From the NCBI GenBank assembly GCA_900552465.1, contig URZO01000006.1, positions 1-64,000 of the forward strand: 64,000 bases of DNA. The letters are read 5' to 3'. Within the stretch, counting starts at the first letter, position 1. Every line of letters begins with the position of its first letter. Below the pieces are notes generated by a model. The model was given only the letters and a program-made list of their open reading frames with translations. It was not told where the DNA came from and made no database searches. Both the position numbers and the translations under genes were made by a program. This DNA comes from an uncultured Parabacteroides sp. (GTDB lineage Bacteria; Bacteroidota; Bacteroidia; Bacteroidales; Tannerellaceae). This document shows, one piece after another, positions 17,852-25,489 of the stretch.

Positions 17852-18283
17852 GATAAAGTAGCTGATATAGCACAATACGGATACGCCGATGGAAACGAGA
17901 AGCTGCATAGACATTCGTTTTTCCTGCCGCATATAATCATAATTGAAGGTTGCCCCGAAGACTCCGAATACAGCTCCGATTACTCCTCCTAAAAAGATAA
18001 GCAGGACGGGAAGTCCTCCGATGATATATTCTGCAGTTGTCAGTCTCTCCTCCAAGGCGATTTTCTGTCCTCTGAATATGGCTACATGCACGAAGTCAAT
18101 CCCATATTGTAGCATCATTTCTTCCTGTTCACCGGCAGTGTTGGTTACGTAATATTTCGGTTTGAACGTTCCCTGCCGTTTAATTTCTCTTCCATCCTGG
18201 TACAGACGCATCTTAAAAGGGCCATATACTAATTTAAGTTCTCCCTGTACACCCTCAATGGTAAATGCCTTTTCTTTTGCCAT
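17816..18283 (-). CDS. Conserved membrane protein, unknown
   Basis: A 155-residue protein whose N-terminal ~90 residues form a soluble beta-rich domain (FTIEGVQGELKLVYGPFKMRLYQDG...). Two C-terminal membrane segments follow (about 88-110 with Gly-rich GGVIGAVFGVFG, and 130-152). The topology suggests a cytosolic sensor or lipid-interacting domain tethered to the inner membrane. I do not recognise the family. It is transcribed towards the preceding gene and overlaps its end by 36 bp. Confidence 0.7.
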   Translation of the reverse strand: MAKEKAFTIEGVQGELKLVYGPFKMRLYQDGREIKRQGTFKPKYYVTNTAGEQEEMMLQYGIDFVHVAIFRGQKIALEERLTTAEYIIGGLPVLLIFLGGVIGAVFGVFGATFNYDYMRQEKRMSMQLLVSIGVSVLCYISYFILAIALQLLVGK

Positions 18284-18364
18284 GTTCTCTCAATTTAGAT
18301 TAATGTAAAGTTTGTTTGTTCTTGAATGCGCCGTAAAGGTATGTAATAAAAGCATAAATCTTTG

Positions 18365-18372
18365 TATCTTTG
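18365..18372 (+). promoter_or_regulatory. -7 box of the rlmB-ridA operon
   Basis: TATCTTTG matches TAnnTTTG and lies 28 bp before the ATG at 18400. Its position shows that the in-frame start at 18370 would be inside the promoter, which favours 18400. Confidence 0.6.
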
Positions 18373-18399
18373 CCCGACGAAAAGAAAAGACATAGAATA

Positions 18400-19149
18400 A
18401 TGAAGGAAAACGAAATGGTGTTCGGCATCCGTGCCGTGATCGAGGCTATCCAGGCCGATAAAGAGATTGATAAAATATTGGTGAAACGCGAATTGCAGGG
18501 TGACCTGTCCCGTGAACTTTTCGACGTGTTGAAAGGACGCGACATACCCGTGCAGCGTGTGCCGGCTGAACGTCTGGATCGTCTGACACGCAAGAACCAC
18601 CAGGGAGTGATCGCATTCATCCCGGCTGTTACCTATCAGCGTCTGGAAGATATTATTCCGTTTGTGTATGAACAAGGGAAGAATCCTTTTATCGTGTTGC
18701 TGGACGGCATTACCGATGTCCGCAATTTCGGAGCGATCGCCCGTACCTGCGAGTGTGCCGGTGTGGACGCCATTGTGATTCCCCAGAAAGGAAGCGTTAC
18801 GGTGAATGCCGATGCGATCAAGACGTCGGCCGGTGCGCTTCACGTTTTGCCCGTCTGCAAAGAGAAGAGTATTTCGCAGGCAATCCGTTTCCTGCAGGAA
18901 TCCGGAGTGAAAGTCTATGCCGCCAGTGAAAAGGCTTACGAGAATTATACCGCTATTAAATATGAAGGTCCTGTTGCCATTGTGATGGGGGCTGAAGATA
19001 CGGGCGTTTCCATGGATAACCTCCGCATCTGCGACAGCATGGTGAAGATACCGCAGTTCGGCACGATCGGTTCGTTGAACGTCTCGGTGGCCTCTTCCAT
19101 CCTGATTTATGAAGTGGTCCGCCAGCGGATGAATGAACAAGCACAATAA
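18400..19149 (+). CDS. rlmB: 23S rRNA (guanosine-2'-O-)-methyltransferase RlmB-like (SPOUT)
   Basis: A 249-residue TrmH/RlmB family enzyme. The N-terminal substrate-binding domain starts VFGIRAVIEAIQADKEIDKIL. The C-terminal SPOUT domain has the three motifs LLDGITDVRNFGAIARTCE, AIVMGAEDTGVS and KIPQFGTIGSLNVSVASSILIYEVVRQR. RlmB methylates G2251 in the P loop of 23S rRNA; that exact target is inferred from the family and not shown here. It is followed 21 bp later by ridA. Confidence 0.9.
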   Translation: MKENEMVFGIRAVIEAIQADKEIDKILVKRELQGDLSRELFDVLKGRDIPVQRVPAERLDRLTRKNHQGVIAFIPAVTYQRLEDIIPFVYEQGKNPFIVLLDGITDVRNFGAIARTCECAGVDAIVIPQKGSVTVNADAIKTSAGALHVLPVCKEKSISQAIRFLQESGVKVYAASEKAYENYTAIKYEGPVAIVMGAEDTGVSMDNLRICDSMVKIPQFGTIGSLNVSVASSILIYEVVRQRMNEQAQ

Positions 19150-19170
19150 CATCACTAAAATAAAGAGACA

Positions 19171-19551
19171 ATGAAGAAAGTAATCGCAACAAAAAACGCG
19201 CCTGCCGCTATCGGCCCGTACAGCCAGGCTGTACAAGTAGGAAATATGCTTTTTGCTTCCGGCCAGTTAGGCATGAACCCGGCAACAGGCAACTTCGTTG
19301 AAGGCGGAGTAAAAGAACAGACTGCACAAGCATTCAAGAATGTCCATGCAATCCTGGCAGAAGCCGGACTCAGCATCAACGATGTTGTGAAGACGACTGT
19401 TTTCCTGGCCGACATGGGTGACTTTGCTGCCATGAATGAAGTTTATGCTTCCCAGTTCGAAGGGACATTCCCTGCCCGTTCGGCTGTAGCTGTCAAGACG
19501 TTGCCGAAGAATGGCCTGGTCGAGATCGAAGTCATTGCCGTAAAAGCATAA
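19171..19551 (+). CDS. ridA: RidA family reactive enamine/imine deaminase
   Basis: A 126-residue YjgF/YER057c/UK114 protein. It shows AIGPYSQAVQVGNMLFASGQLG at the N-terminus and the active-site block PARSAVAVKTLPKNGLVEIEV, where the arginine after PA binds the substrate carboxylate. RidA hydrolyses 2-aminoacrylate and related enamines generated by PLP enzymes. Likely cotranscribed with rlmB. A hairpin array follows its stop and may act as a shared terminator. Confidence 0.95.
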   Translation: MKKVIATKNAPAAIGPYSQAVQVGNMLFASGQLGMNPATGNFVEGGVKEQTAQAFKNVHAILAEAGLSINDVVKTTVFLADMGDFAAMNEVYASQFEGTFPARSAVAVKTLPKNGLVEIEVIAVKA

Positions 19552-19562
19552 AAATAGGACAC

Positions 19563-19670
19563 TAAAGTTTCACCTGTTTCCTTAGGGTGAAACTTTAGTT
19601 TCTCCGGCATGAAACAAAAGTTTCTCCCAGAGGGAACAAAAGTTTCTTCGGCGTGAAACTTTTCTTTCAC
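19563..19670. repeat. 22-bp periodic inverted-repeat array (GTTTC/GAAAC family), copy 2
   Basis: GTTTC occurs at 19576, 19598, 19620 and 19642, exactly 22 bp apart, with a degenerate CTTTC at 19664. GAAAC or GGAAC occurs at 19589, 19611, 19633 and 19655, also every 22 bp. Each unit is GTTTC-N8-GAAAC-N4. The left edge adds a 12-bp stem, TAAAGTTTCACC at 19563-19574 with GGTGAAACTTTA at 19586-19597. The array lies between convergent genes (ridA and the small Cys protein) and shares consensus and half-site phasing with the array at 3.65 kb. It may terminate or stabilise transcripts. Confidence 0.88.
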
Positions 19671-19856
19671 TTAAGCATATCTGGTGAATTTATACTGTTT
19701 ACGCAGTTCCGCCTGCTCTTCCTTGCTCAAGGAAGTAAAATACTTTCTCCATCCCGGACAATAGTCGATGTGCCAACGCCAGAATCTTCCGATTAATGAT
19801 TTTGGGGCTTTGTCATACTTGGCCCGTAGCGGGCACTTGGTGCATACATGTTTCAT
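19671..19856 (-). CDS. Small conserved Bacteroidales protein, Cys-containing
   Basis: A 61-residue, strongly basic protein beginning MKHVCTKCPLRAKYDK, with a CxxC near the start, then GRFWRWHIDYCPGWRKYF. The three cysteines and a nearby His could bind a metal. I recall near-identical small proteins in other Bacteroidales, which supports it being real, but no function is known to me. It is the last gene of the ygiQ-acetyltransferase operon, 21 bp behind the acetyltransferase gene. Confidence 0.75.
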   Translation of the reverse strand: MKHVCTKCPLRAKYDKAPKSLIGRFWRWHIDYCPGWRKYFTSLSKEEQAELRKQYKFTRYA

Positions 19857-19877
19857 GAGAATTAAAATTTAAAAGTG

Positions 19878-20543
19878 TTACGCTTTTCTTATCATGGCCG
19901 AAAGCTCCCCGAAGCGTCGTTGCATCGGTGTTCCGGTTACCAATTCTTTATGAGGGAAGTTCTTGTCGAACGCAGTGGCTGCGGTTTCATCAATCTCATA
20001 GATCGTATCTTCAAAATAACGTCCTTTGGCATCAGCCAGTGCGTTATCATATAATTCGCAAACGTGGAGTGCGGTCATATACATATTATCGGCAGTCCGT
20101 ATGCCTAAGGTTTCGGCCGGTATAAATCCTTGCTGCAGGTAATAGTCCGGGTCTCCGCACAACAAGATGGCACGGAATCCCATTTTACGGGCGGTGTCTT
20201 TGGTCTGTTCTATCAGCTTGCCGCCAATGCCTTTGCGCTGGTATTCGGGAAGGACGGAGATCGGACCTAAGCTTAGCACTTCATAGTCGTTGCCATTATC
20301 CGCTTTGATGACAGCTTTGAGGCAGACAGCGTTTCCGACGATTCTGCCGTCACACTCTGCAATGATGTCAAGCTCGGGTACGAAGCTCGGGCAGTCGCGC
20401 ATGATGTGTAGTAAGTAATGCTCATAACAGCCCGGGGAATAGTGGTTCCAAAAGGCTTCCCGTGTTACATATTCCGTTTCGGAATAATCCGAAGGTTGCT
20501 CAAGTCTAAGTGTTATATTCATATTGGTTATATAAGATTTCAT
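19878..20543 (-). CDS. GNAT family N-acetyltransferase
   Basis: A 221-residue protein with the GNAT core: a beta strand LSLGPISVLPEYQRKGIGGKLIEQT, where the Q-R-K-G-I-G-G loop is the acetyl-CoA pyrophosphate-binding motif, near residues 90-115. The ATG at 20543 overlaps the ygiQ stop (ATGA), supporting coupled translation; a second ATG at 20522 is possible. The acceptor substrate cannot be inferred from sequence. The C-terminal ~70 residues extend beyond the usual small GNAT fold. Confidence 0.88.
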   Translation of the reverse strand: MKSYITNMNITLRLEQPSDYSETEYVTREAFWNHYSPGCYEHYLLHIMRDCPSFVPELDIIAECDGRIVGNAVCLKAVIKADNGNDYEVLSLGPISVLPEYQRKGIGGKLIEQTKDTARKMGFRAILLCGDPDYYLQQGFIPAETLGIRTADNMYMTALHVCELYDNALADAKGRYFEDTIYEIDETAATAFDKNFPHKELVTGTPMQRRFGELSAMIRKA

Positions 20544-22354
20544 TTACCAAATAATTTCCCGACCAAGTCTTTCTTCCCGATCTTTTGCAACGCCTGCGTG
20601 ATCTGGCGGCGAAACTCCGGCTTATACCAGAAGAAGAACTGCCGTTGTGCCAGCTTCTGCTCTTTGGTATGGGCGGTATACACTTTTTCGAGCGTATAGG
20701 GATGATAGCCCGTGTAATACATCTCGGTTGCCAGCGTCATAGGCGTAGGCGTGAAGTCCTGTACCTGTTCCAACTGAAAATGCAGTTTCTTGGTCTGGAT
20801 AGCCAAGTTTGCCATGTCCGCCTCCGTACAACCGGGATGGCTGGAGATGAAATAGGGAATCAGCTGCTGGTTCAGGCCGTGTTGCTTGTTTACACGGTCA
20901 AATATCTTTTTGAATTGTCCGAAAAGCTCGAAAGAGGGCTTGCGCATCATCTTCAATACATTATCTTCGGTGTGTTCGGGCGCCACTTTGAGACGGCCGG
21001 ATACATGGCGGGCGATTAGCTCTTCCGTATAGCTCTGGGCCGTCTTATTCAGATTCTCATCTGCATAGCGGTGCAGGAGCAGGTCGTAACGGACACCGCT
21101 TCCGATAAAAGAACGCTTGATTCCCGGCAGGCTGTCCACCTCTTTATAGATATCCAGCAACGGTGAATGGTCTGCATTCAGGTTTTTGCAGACGACGGGA
21201 GAGATGCAGGACGGTTTCTTGCACTGGGCACAGATGTCCGGATTTTTCCCTTTCATCCGGTACATATTGGCGGAAGGACCTCCGAGATCACTCAAGTAGC
21301 CTTTGAAGTCGGGCATTTGGGTAATCTCTTTCACCTCTTTCAGAATAGATTCCTTGCTGCGGGATGCAATAAACTTTCCCTGATGCGCCGAGATCGTGCA
21401 GAATGCACAGCCGCCGAAGCATCCCCGGTGGATATTTACCGAGAATTTGATCATCTCGAAAGCCGGTATCGTCTTCCCTTTATACTTGGGATGGGGCAGG
21501 CGCGTGTAGGGCAGATCGAATGAAGCGTCGATCTCTTTTTCCGTCATCGGCGGGAAGGGAGGATTTACGACTATGGTCTGTTTTCCCGCTTTTTGCAAGA
21601 TACGCGAGGCATGCTGCTTGTTGGATTCTTCTTCTATATGCTTGAAGTTCTTTGCCTGTTTCAGCTTGTCGCGCAGACATTCTTCGTGCGAAAAGAGATT
21701 GATGTCGTCCGGAAGCGGCTCTACCGTATCAGTCAGATAAGCTGTCTGGCGAATGTCTTTGAGCTCATGGAAAGGAGTTCCCGCCTGCAGCCGGGTGACC
21801 AGTTCTTTGAGGGGAAGCTCTCCCATACCATAAATCAGCAAGTCGGCCGGGCTGTCCTTCAGAATACCCGGAAGCAATTTGTCCTGCCAGTAATCGTAAT
21901 GCGTCACACGGCGCAAGGAGGCTTCGATACCTCCTAATACGACAGGAACATCCGGGTAAATCTCTTTCAATATCTTGGTGTAGACAATGCTGGGATAGTC
22001 CGGGCGCATACCTGCCCGGCGATCCGGCGTGTAAGCATCGTCGCTGCGCAGTCGTTTGTTGGCCGTATAGTGATTAATCATCGAATCCATCGCTCCGGCC
22101 GAGACGCCGAAGAAGAGGCGGGGAGCTCCCAACTTCTTAAAATCACGATAATCTCCGCGCCAGTCCGGTTGTGGCACAATGGCAACGCGCAGTCCCATCG
22201 ACTCGAGCGTCCGTCCGACAACAGCCGCCCCGAACGAAGGATGGTCCACATACGCATCCCCGCTGAAAAGCACCACATCTATATAATCCCATCCGCGAGC
22301 TTCAACTTCTTTCTTGGTAGTCGGTAACCAAGCCTCCGGTCTGAATGTCTTCAT
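20540..22354 (-). CDS. YgiQ family radical SAM protein
   Basis: A 604-residue protein. The N-terminal part has LPTTKKEVEARGWDYIDVVLFSG and GGIEASLRRVTHYDYW, both typical of YgiQ/UPF0313. The radical SAM cluster motif CFGGCAFC with surrounding HRG...SAHQGK lies near residue 315-325 and binds the [4Fe-4S] that cleaves S-adenosylmethionine. The C-terminal part adds further Cys residues (CAQCKKPSC). The substrate of this widespread family is unknown to me. A -7 box lies just 6 bp before the start codon, so the transcript may be leaderless. Confidence 0.92.
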   Translation of the reverse strand: MKTFRPEAWLPTTKKEVEARGWDYIDVVLFSGDAYVDHPSFGAAVVGRTLESMGLRVAIVPQPDWRGDYRDFKKLGAPRLFFGVSAGAMDSMINHYTANKRLRSDDAYTPDRRAGMRPDYPSIVYTKILKEIYPDVPVVLGGIEASLRRVTHYDYWQDKLLPGILKDSPADLLIYGMGELPLKELVTRLQAGTPFHELKDIRQTAYLTDTVEPLPDDINLFSHEECLRDKLKQAKNFKHIEEESNKQHASRILQKAGKQTIVVNPPFPPMTEKEIDASFDLPYTRLPHPKYKGKTIPAFEMIKFSVNIHRGCFGGCAFCTISAHQGKFIASRSKESILKEVKEITQMPDFKGYLSDLGGPSANMYRMKGKNPDICAQCKKPSCISPVVCKNLNADHSPLLDIYKEVDSLPGIKRSFIGSGVRYDLLLHRYADENLNKTAQSYTEELIARHVSGRLKVAPEHTEDNVLKMMRKPSFELFGQFKKIFDRVNKQHGLNQQLIPYFISSHPGCTEADMANLAIQTKKLHFQLEQVQDFTPTPMTLATEMYYTGYHPYTLEKVYTAHTKEQKLAQRQFFFWYKPEFRRQITQALQKIGKKDLVGKLFGK

Positions 22355-22359
22355 GCATG

Positions 22360-22367
22360 CAAAGATA
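22360..22367 (-). promoter_or_regulatory. -7 box immediately before ygiQ
   Basis: Minus-strand TATCTTTG matches TAnnTTTG. It ends only 6 bp before the ygiQ ATG at 22354, so the transcript may start at or near the start codon. The family alignment at the N-terminus supports that start. Confidence 0.5.
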
Positions 22368-22438
22368 CAAATTATATTTTGCCTGTTATAATGCTTATTG
22401 CATTATAACTTTTGCTTATGGGAGATAGGAATTAATGA

Positions 22439-22470
22439 TTGGCAAGGGATTTTTAAACTGTTTATCTTTG
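22439..22470 (+). promoter_or_regulatory. Promoter of mdh
   Basis: TATCTTTG at 22463-22470 with TTG at 22439-22441, spaced 21 bp apart, fits the Bacteroides promoter. The leader to the mdh ATG is about 80 nt. Confidence 0.65.
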
Positions 22471-22558
22471 CAAAGGAAATAAGAATTAAGGTTTCCAGGC
22501 GAACTTTATGGAGCCGGAAGTGTTACATAAGAAGATATATATTTAAAAACAATACAAT

Positions 22559-23560
22559 ATGAAAACATTAACAGACGAAAAGCTCACGATCGTAGGTGCA
22601 GCGGGTATGATTGGTTCAAACATGGCACAGACTGCCATTATGATGGGACTTACTTCTAATATTTGCTTGTATGACCCGTATGCTCCGGGTTTGGAAGGAG
22701 TGGCGGAAGAATTATTCCATTGTGGTTTTGAAGGCGTGAATATTACGTTCACTTCCGATATCAAAGAAGCGCTGACCGGTGCCAAGTATATCGTTAATTC
22801 AGGTGGTGCAGCCCGTAAAGCCGGTATGACCCGTGAAGATTTGCTGAAAGGCAATGCTGCTATCGCAGAAGAGTTCGGAAAGAACGTAAAGGCTTACTGT
22901 CCGGATGTTAAACATATTGTCGTGATATTCAACCCGGCTGATATTACCGGTCTGATCACTTTATTGTATGCAGGTTTGAAACCGTCGCAGGTAACGACAT
23001 TGGCCGCTTTGGATTCGACCCGCCTGCGTAGCGAACTGGCAAAACATTTCGGCGTATCTATGGATGTAGTCGAAAACTGCCGCACATACGGAGGTCATGG
23101 CGAACAGATGGCAGTTTACGCTTCTACCGCAAAAGTAAATGGCAAACCGTTGACAGATATGATTGGGACTGATAAGTTGACAAAGGAACAGTGGGCTGAA
23201 ATCCAGACGAAGGTGACAAAAGGCGGTGCCAACATCATTGCTTTGCGTGGCCGTTCTTCTTTCCAGAGCCCGTCTTATGTTTCTATCGAAATGATTGCCG
23301 CCGCTATGGGAGGCAAACCGTTCCGCTGGCCGGCAGGCGCTTACGTATCGAACGGCAAGTTCGACCATATCATGATGGCTTGGGAAACTTCCATTACGAA
23401 AGACGGTGTAGCCCTGAAGGATGTGAAAGGAACTCCGGAAGAAGAGGCTGCTTTGGAAAAGAGCTACGAACACCTTTGCGCTTTGCGTGACGAGGTGATC
23501 GCAATGGGCGTGTTGCCTCCGATTTCCGAATGGCATGCGTTGAATCCGAATATTAAATAA
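22559..23560 (+). CDS. mdh: Malate dehydrogenase (NAD-dependent)
   Basis: A 333-residue Rossmann-fold dehydrogenase. The dinucleotide loop is VGAAGMIGSNMAQTA. Active-site elements include the catalytic histidine in TYGGHGEQM and the substrate arginines in RKAGMTREDL and the DSTRLRSEL segment. It interconverts malate and oxaloacetate with NAD. Similar long-form enzymes are common in Bacteroidales. It is monocistronic, with its own promoter and a strong terminator. Confidence 0.93.
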   Translation: MKTLTDEKLTIVGAAGMIGSNMAQTAIMMGLTSNICLYDPYAPGLEGVAEELFHCGFEGVNITFTSDIKEALTGAKYIVNSGGAARKAGMTREDLLKGNAAIAEEFGKNVKAYCPDVKHIVVIFNPADITGLITLLYAGLKPSQVTTLAALDSTRLRSELAKHFGVSMDVVENCRTYGGHGEQMAVYASTAKVNGKPLTDMIGTDKLTKEQWAEIQTKVTKGGANIIALRGRSSFQSPSYVSIEMIAAAMGGKPFRWPAGAYVSNGKFDHIMMAWETSITKDGVALKDVKGTPEEEAALEKSYEHLCALRDEVIAMGVLPPISEWHALNPNIK

Positions 23561-23596
23561 GAAGGTTGTAATTAGGTAAAAAGATTTAGGTTATTA

Positions 23597-23641
23597 AAAA
23601 AGGTACATCCGGAGGGGCTTTCCCTTTAGATGTACCTTTTT
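23597..23641 (+). terminator. Intrinsic terminator of mdh
   Basis: AAAAAGGTACATC-like stem: AGGTACATC at 23601-23609 pairs with GATGTACCT at 23629-23637, extended by A/T pairs, followed by T residues. Confidence 0.9.
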
Positions 23642-23675
23642 GGTTTATAGATGTCTTTCCGGATAAAGAGCGTCT

Positions 23676-24260
23676 TTATAATGTTTGTTTACGTGTAGCG
23701 CTGATCATATAAAGGCGCTCGTTGTCTTCAGCCGTATTCACGGTGAAGAAAGGGGACAACATGCCGGCCAGTTCTTCCACCGGAGGCAATCCTTCAGAGA
23801 GCTTTCCGGCGTGCTTGTTATGATGACCGTTGATCTTGTCACGGCTTTCACTGTGGCAGATCACCAGTTCGCCCCTTGCCGTAAGCAGTCCGGCAAGGTG
23901 GGAGATTAGCTTTTCCGGTTCCGGAAAATGAGGAAAGACACTGTAGGCAATGATATAGTCGAACGACTCTCCCTGCAGATCCAGCACGTCCGCACAACGG
24001 AAATCGACAACCGGCGTCGCATACTTGCTTCGTGCCCTCTCAATCATGCCCGGAGATATGTCGACTCCGACAATCCGTTGCGGAGAATAAGGCAGGAGAT
24101 AACTTTCCAATACTCCCGTGCCGCATCCCACATCCAGGATACGAAGTCCTTTCCTGAGTCCGGTGTTTTGCAGGATATGGTTCAGCTTCTCCGGATCATG
24201 CGTGCACAGTTCGTCCCAGCGGTCGGCCAGGGTATCGAAGAATTCCGCTATTTTATTCAT
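23676..24260 (-). CDS. Class I SAM-dependent methyltransferase
   Basis: From the ATG at 24260, which overlaps the ispE stop (ATGA), the protein has 194 residues. It has the methyltransferase motif I RILDVGCGTGVLESYLLP near residues 45-62, the acidic residue in VGVDISPGMIERAR, and FRCADVLDLQGESFDYIIA as motifs II-IV. Substrate is unknown. An in-frame ATG at 24287 lies inside ispE and is less likely. It is the second gene of the ispE operon. Confidence 0.88.
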   Translation of the reverse strand: MNKIAEFFDTLADRWDELCTHDPEKLNHILQNTGLRKGLRILDVGCGTGVLESYLLPYSPQRIVGVDISPGMIERARSKYATPVVDFRCADVLDLQGESFDYIIAYSVFPHFPEPEKLISHLAGLLTARGELVICHSESRDKINGHHNKHAGKLSEGLPPVEELAGMLSPFFTVNTAEDNERLYMISATRKQTL

Positions 24261-25066
24261 GGCAATTGTCCCTCCCAGACAAAACAATCCGGGAACAATC
24301 CTTTCAATCCGGTTGCTTCCCTGAACAGCCCGAAGACGGATGAACCGGAACCGGACATCGAGGCATAGAGCGCACCTTCTCTGTAGAGCGTCTCTTTTAT
24401 TTCCCCAATCACCGGATATTTCGGGAAAACGCTCTTTTCAAAATCGTTTATCATCAGCTCTTTCCATTCCGTCACCGGTTTTTCGGCAATCTCTTTTAGC
24501 GAGACATGGGGCGCTTGCGGCGTCACGTTTGCATAGGCTTCGGGTGTGGAGACTGCTACATCCGGTTTCACCAGGCAAAGGTGGTAACCTTTTAACGACA
24601 GCTTCACCGGCTCGAATATGTTTCCCGTGCCGGAAGCAAATACCGGTGTATTGCGGATAAAGAACGGGCAGTCCGCTCCAATAGAGGATGCCAACTTTTC
24701 CAGTTCCTCCTGCGAAATATCCAGTTTGCAATAATCATTGAGCAGCTTCAGCATAAAAGCGGCATCGGCCGATCCTCCGCCCAGTCCGGCCCCGAAAGGG
24801 ATTGCTTTCAACAGATGGACATTCAACTCGGGAATTTCAACTCGGCTTTTCAGCAGGTTCATCGCTTTTACCACCAGGTTCTTTTCTACCGGTGCATCGA
24901 CGGGAATCCCGGTCTGTGTAAAGGAAAAACTGTCGGCTCCGACTATTTCCAGCGCGTCTTTCACCGGAATCGGGTAGAAAATAGTTTCGATATTGTGATA
25001 GCCGTCCGGGCGCTTGCTTACGACATTCAGTCCCAGATTTATTTTGGCATTGGGAAAACAGATCAT
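24257..25066 (-). CDS. ispE: 4-diphosphocytidyl-2-C-methyl-D-erythritol kinase
   Basis: A 269-residue GHMP kinase of the MEP isoprenoid pathway. It starts with PNAKINLGLNVVSKRPDGYHNIET, typical of IspE. The ATP-binding loop is PFGAGLGGGSADAAFML, and a later SMSGSGSSVFGLF is the C-terminal GHMP motif. It phosphorylates CDP-methylerythritol. A Bacteroides-type promoter with correct spacing lies upstream, and the methyltransferase gene follows with an overlap. Confidence 0.95.
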   Translation of the reverse strand: MICFPNAKINLGLNVVSKRPDGYHNIETIFYPIPVKDALEIVGADSFSFTQTGIPVDAPVEKNLVVKAMNLLKSRVEIPELNVHLLKAIPFGAGLGGGSADAAFMLKLLNDYCKLDISQEELEKLASSIGADCPFFIRNTPVFASGTGNIFEPVKLSLKGYHLCLVKPDVAVSTPEAYANVTPQAPHVSLKEIAEKPVTEWKELMINDFEKSVFPKYPVIGEIKETLYREGALYASMSGSGSSVFGLFREATGLKGLFPDCFVWEGQLP

Positions 25067-25091
25067 AACGGATTCTTTTTAATATGATCGG

Positions 25092-25123
25092 CAAATGTAA
25101 GTAATTCTAAAAACTTTTTGCAA
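25092..25123 (-). promoter_or_regulatory. Promoter of ispE
   Basis: On the minus strand the -7 box TACATTTG (25092-25099) is preceded by TTG at 25121-25123, spaced 21 bp apart. The transcript start is expected about 20 nt before the ispE ATG. Confidence 0.65.
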
Positions 25124-25160
25124 CAAAATATCGATTTATAGAGGTGATTTATCCTGACGT

Positions 25161-25366
25161 TGGAGCTTTCGCACTGTGCGAATCGTTTGCCGAGACTTTT
25201 TGGAGCTTTCGCACAGTGCGAAACCTTCGCCGGAACTTTTTGGAGCTTTCGCACTGTGCGAATCGTTCACCGAGACTTTTTGAGGCTTTCGCACAGTGCG
25301 AAACTTTCGCCGGGAGTTTTTGGAACTTTCGCACAGTGCGAAACCTTCGCTGGGACTTTTTGAAGC
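25161..25366. repeat. Five 40-bp tandem repeats with palindromic TTCGCAC/GTGCGAA cores
   Basis: Units begin at 25161, 25201, 25241, 25281 and 25321, exactly 40 bp apart. Each has a palindromic core TTTCGCAC-A/T-GTGCGAA. Units 1 and 3 (CACTGTG, then AATCGTT) resemble each other, as do 2, 4 and 5 (CACAGTG, then GAAAC), so the array partly has an 80-bp super-repeat. The block lies between the ispE promoter and the susC promoter, about 70 bp before the -7 box of susC. ORFs through it in several frames are products of the repeat and not genes. Function unknown; tandem protein binding sites or a minisatellite are options. Confidence 0.92.
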
Positions 25367-25437
25367 TTTTTCCCGCATCTGAGTTGATTTTAAAAACAAA
25401 AGAGATGATTTTTAAATAGGCGGATATAGCCTTCCTC

Positions 25438-25445
25438 TACATTTG
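25438..25445 (+). promoter_or_regulatory. -7 box before susC
   Basis: TACATTTG fits TAnnTTTG, 45 bp before the susC ATG at 25490. No clear -33 element. Confidence 0.5.
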
Positions 25446-25489
25446 CGGCAGAAAAAAAACACAAAATTTTCAATCTTAATAACAATATT

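Noticed and set aside
25161..25366. CRISPR array
   Set aside because: The intervals between the palindromic cores are near-identical and not unique spacers, and no cas genes are present.
25063..25419. Several overlapping ORFs on both strands with repeated peptides
   Set aside because: They are by-products of the 40-bp tandem repeat, which is open in many frames. None has a family resemblance.
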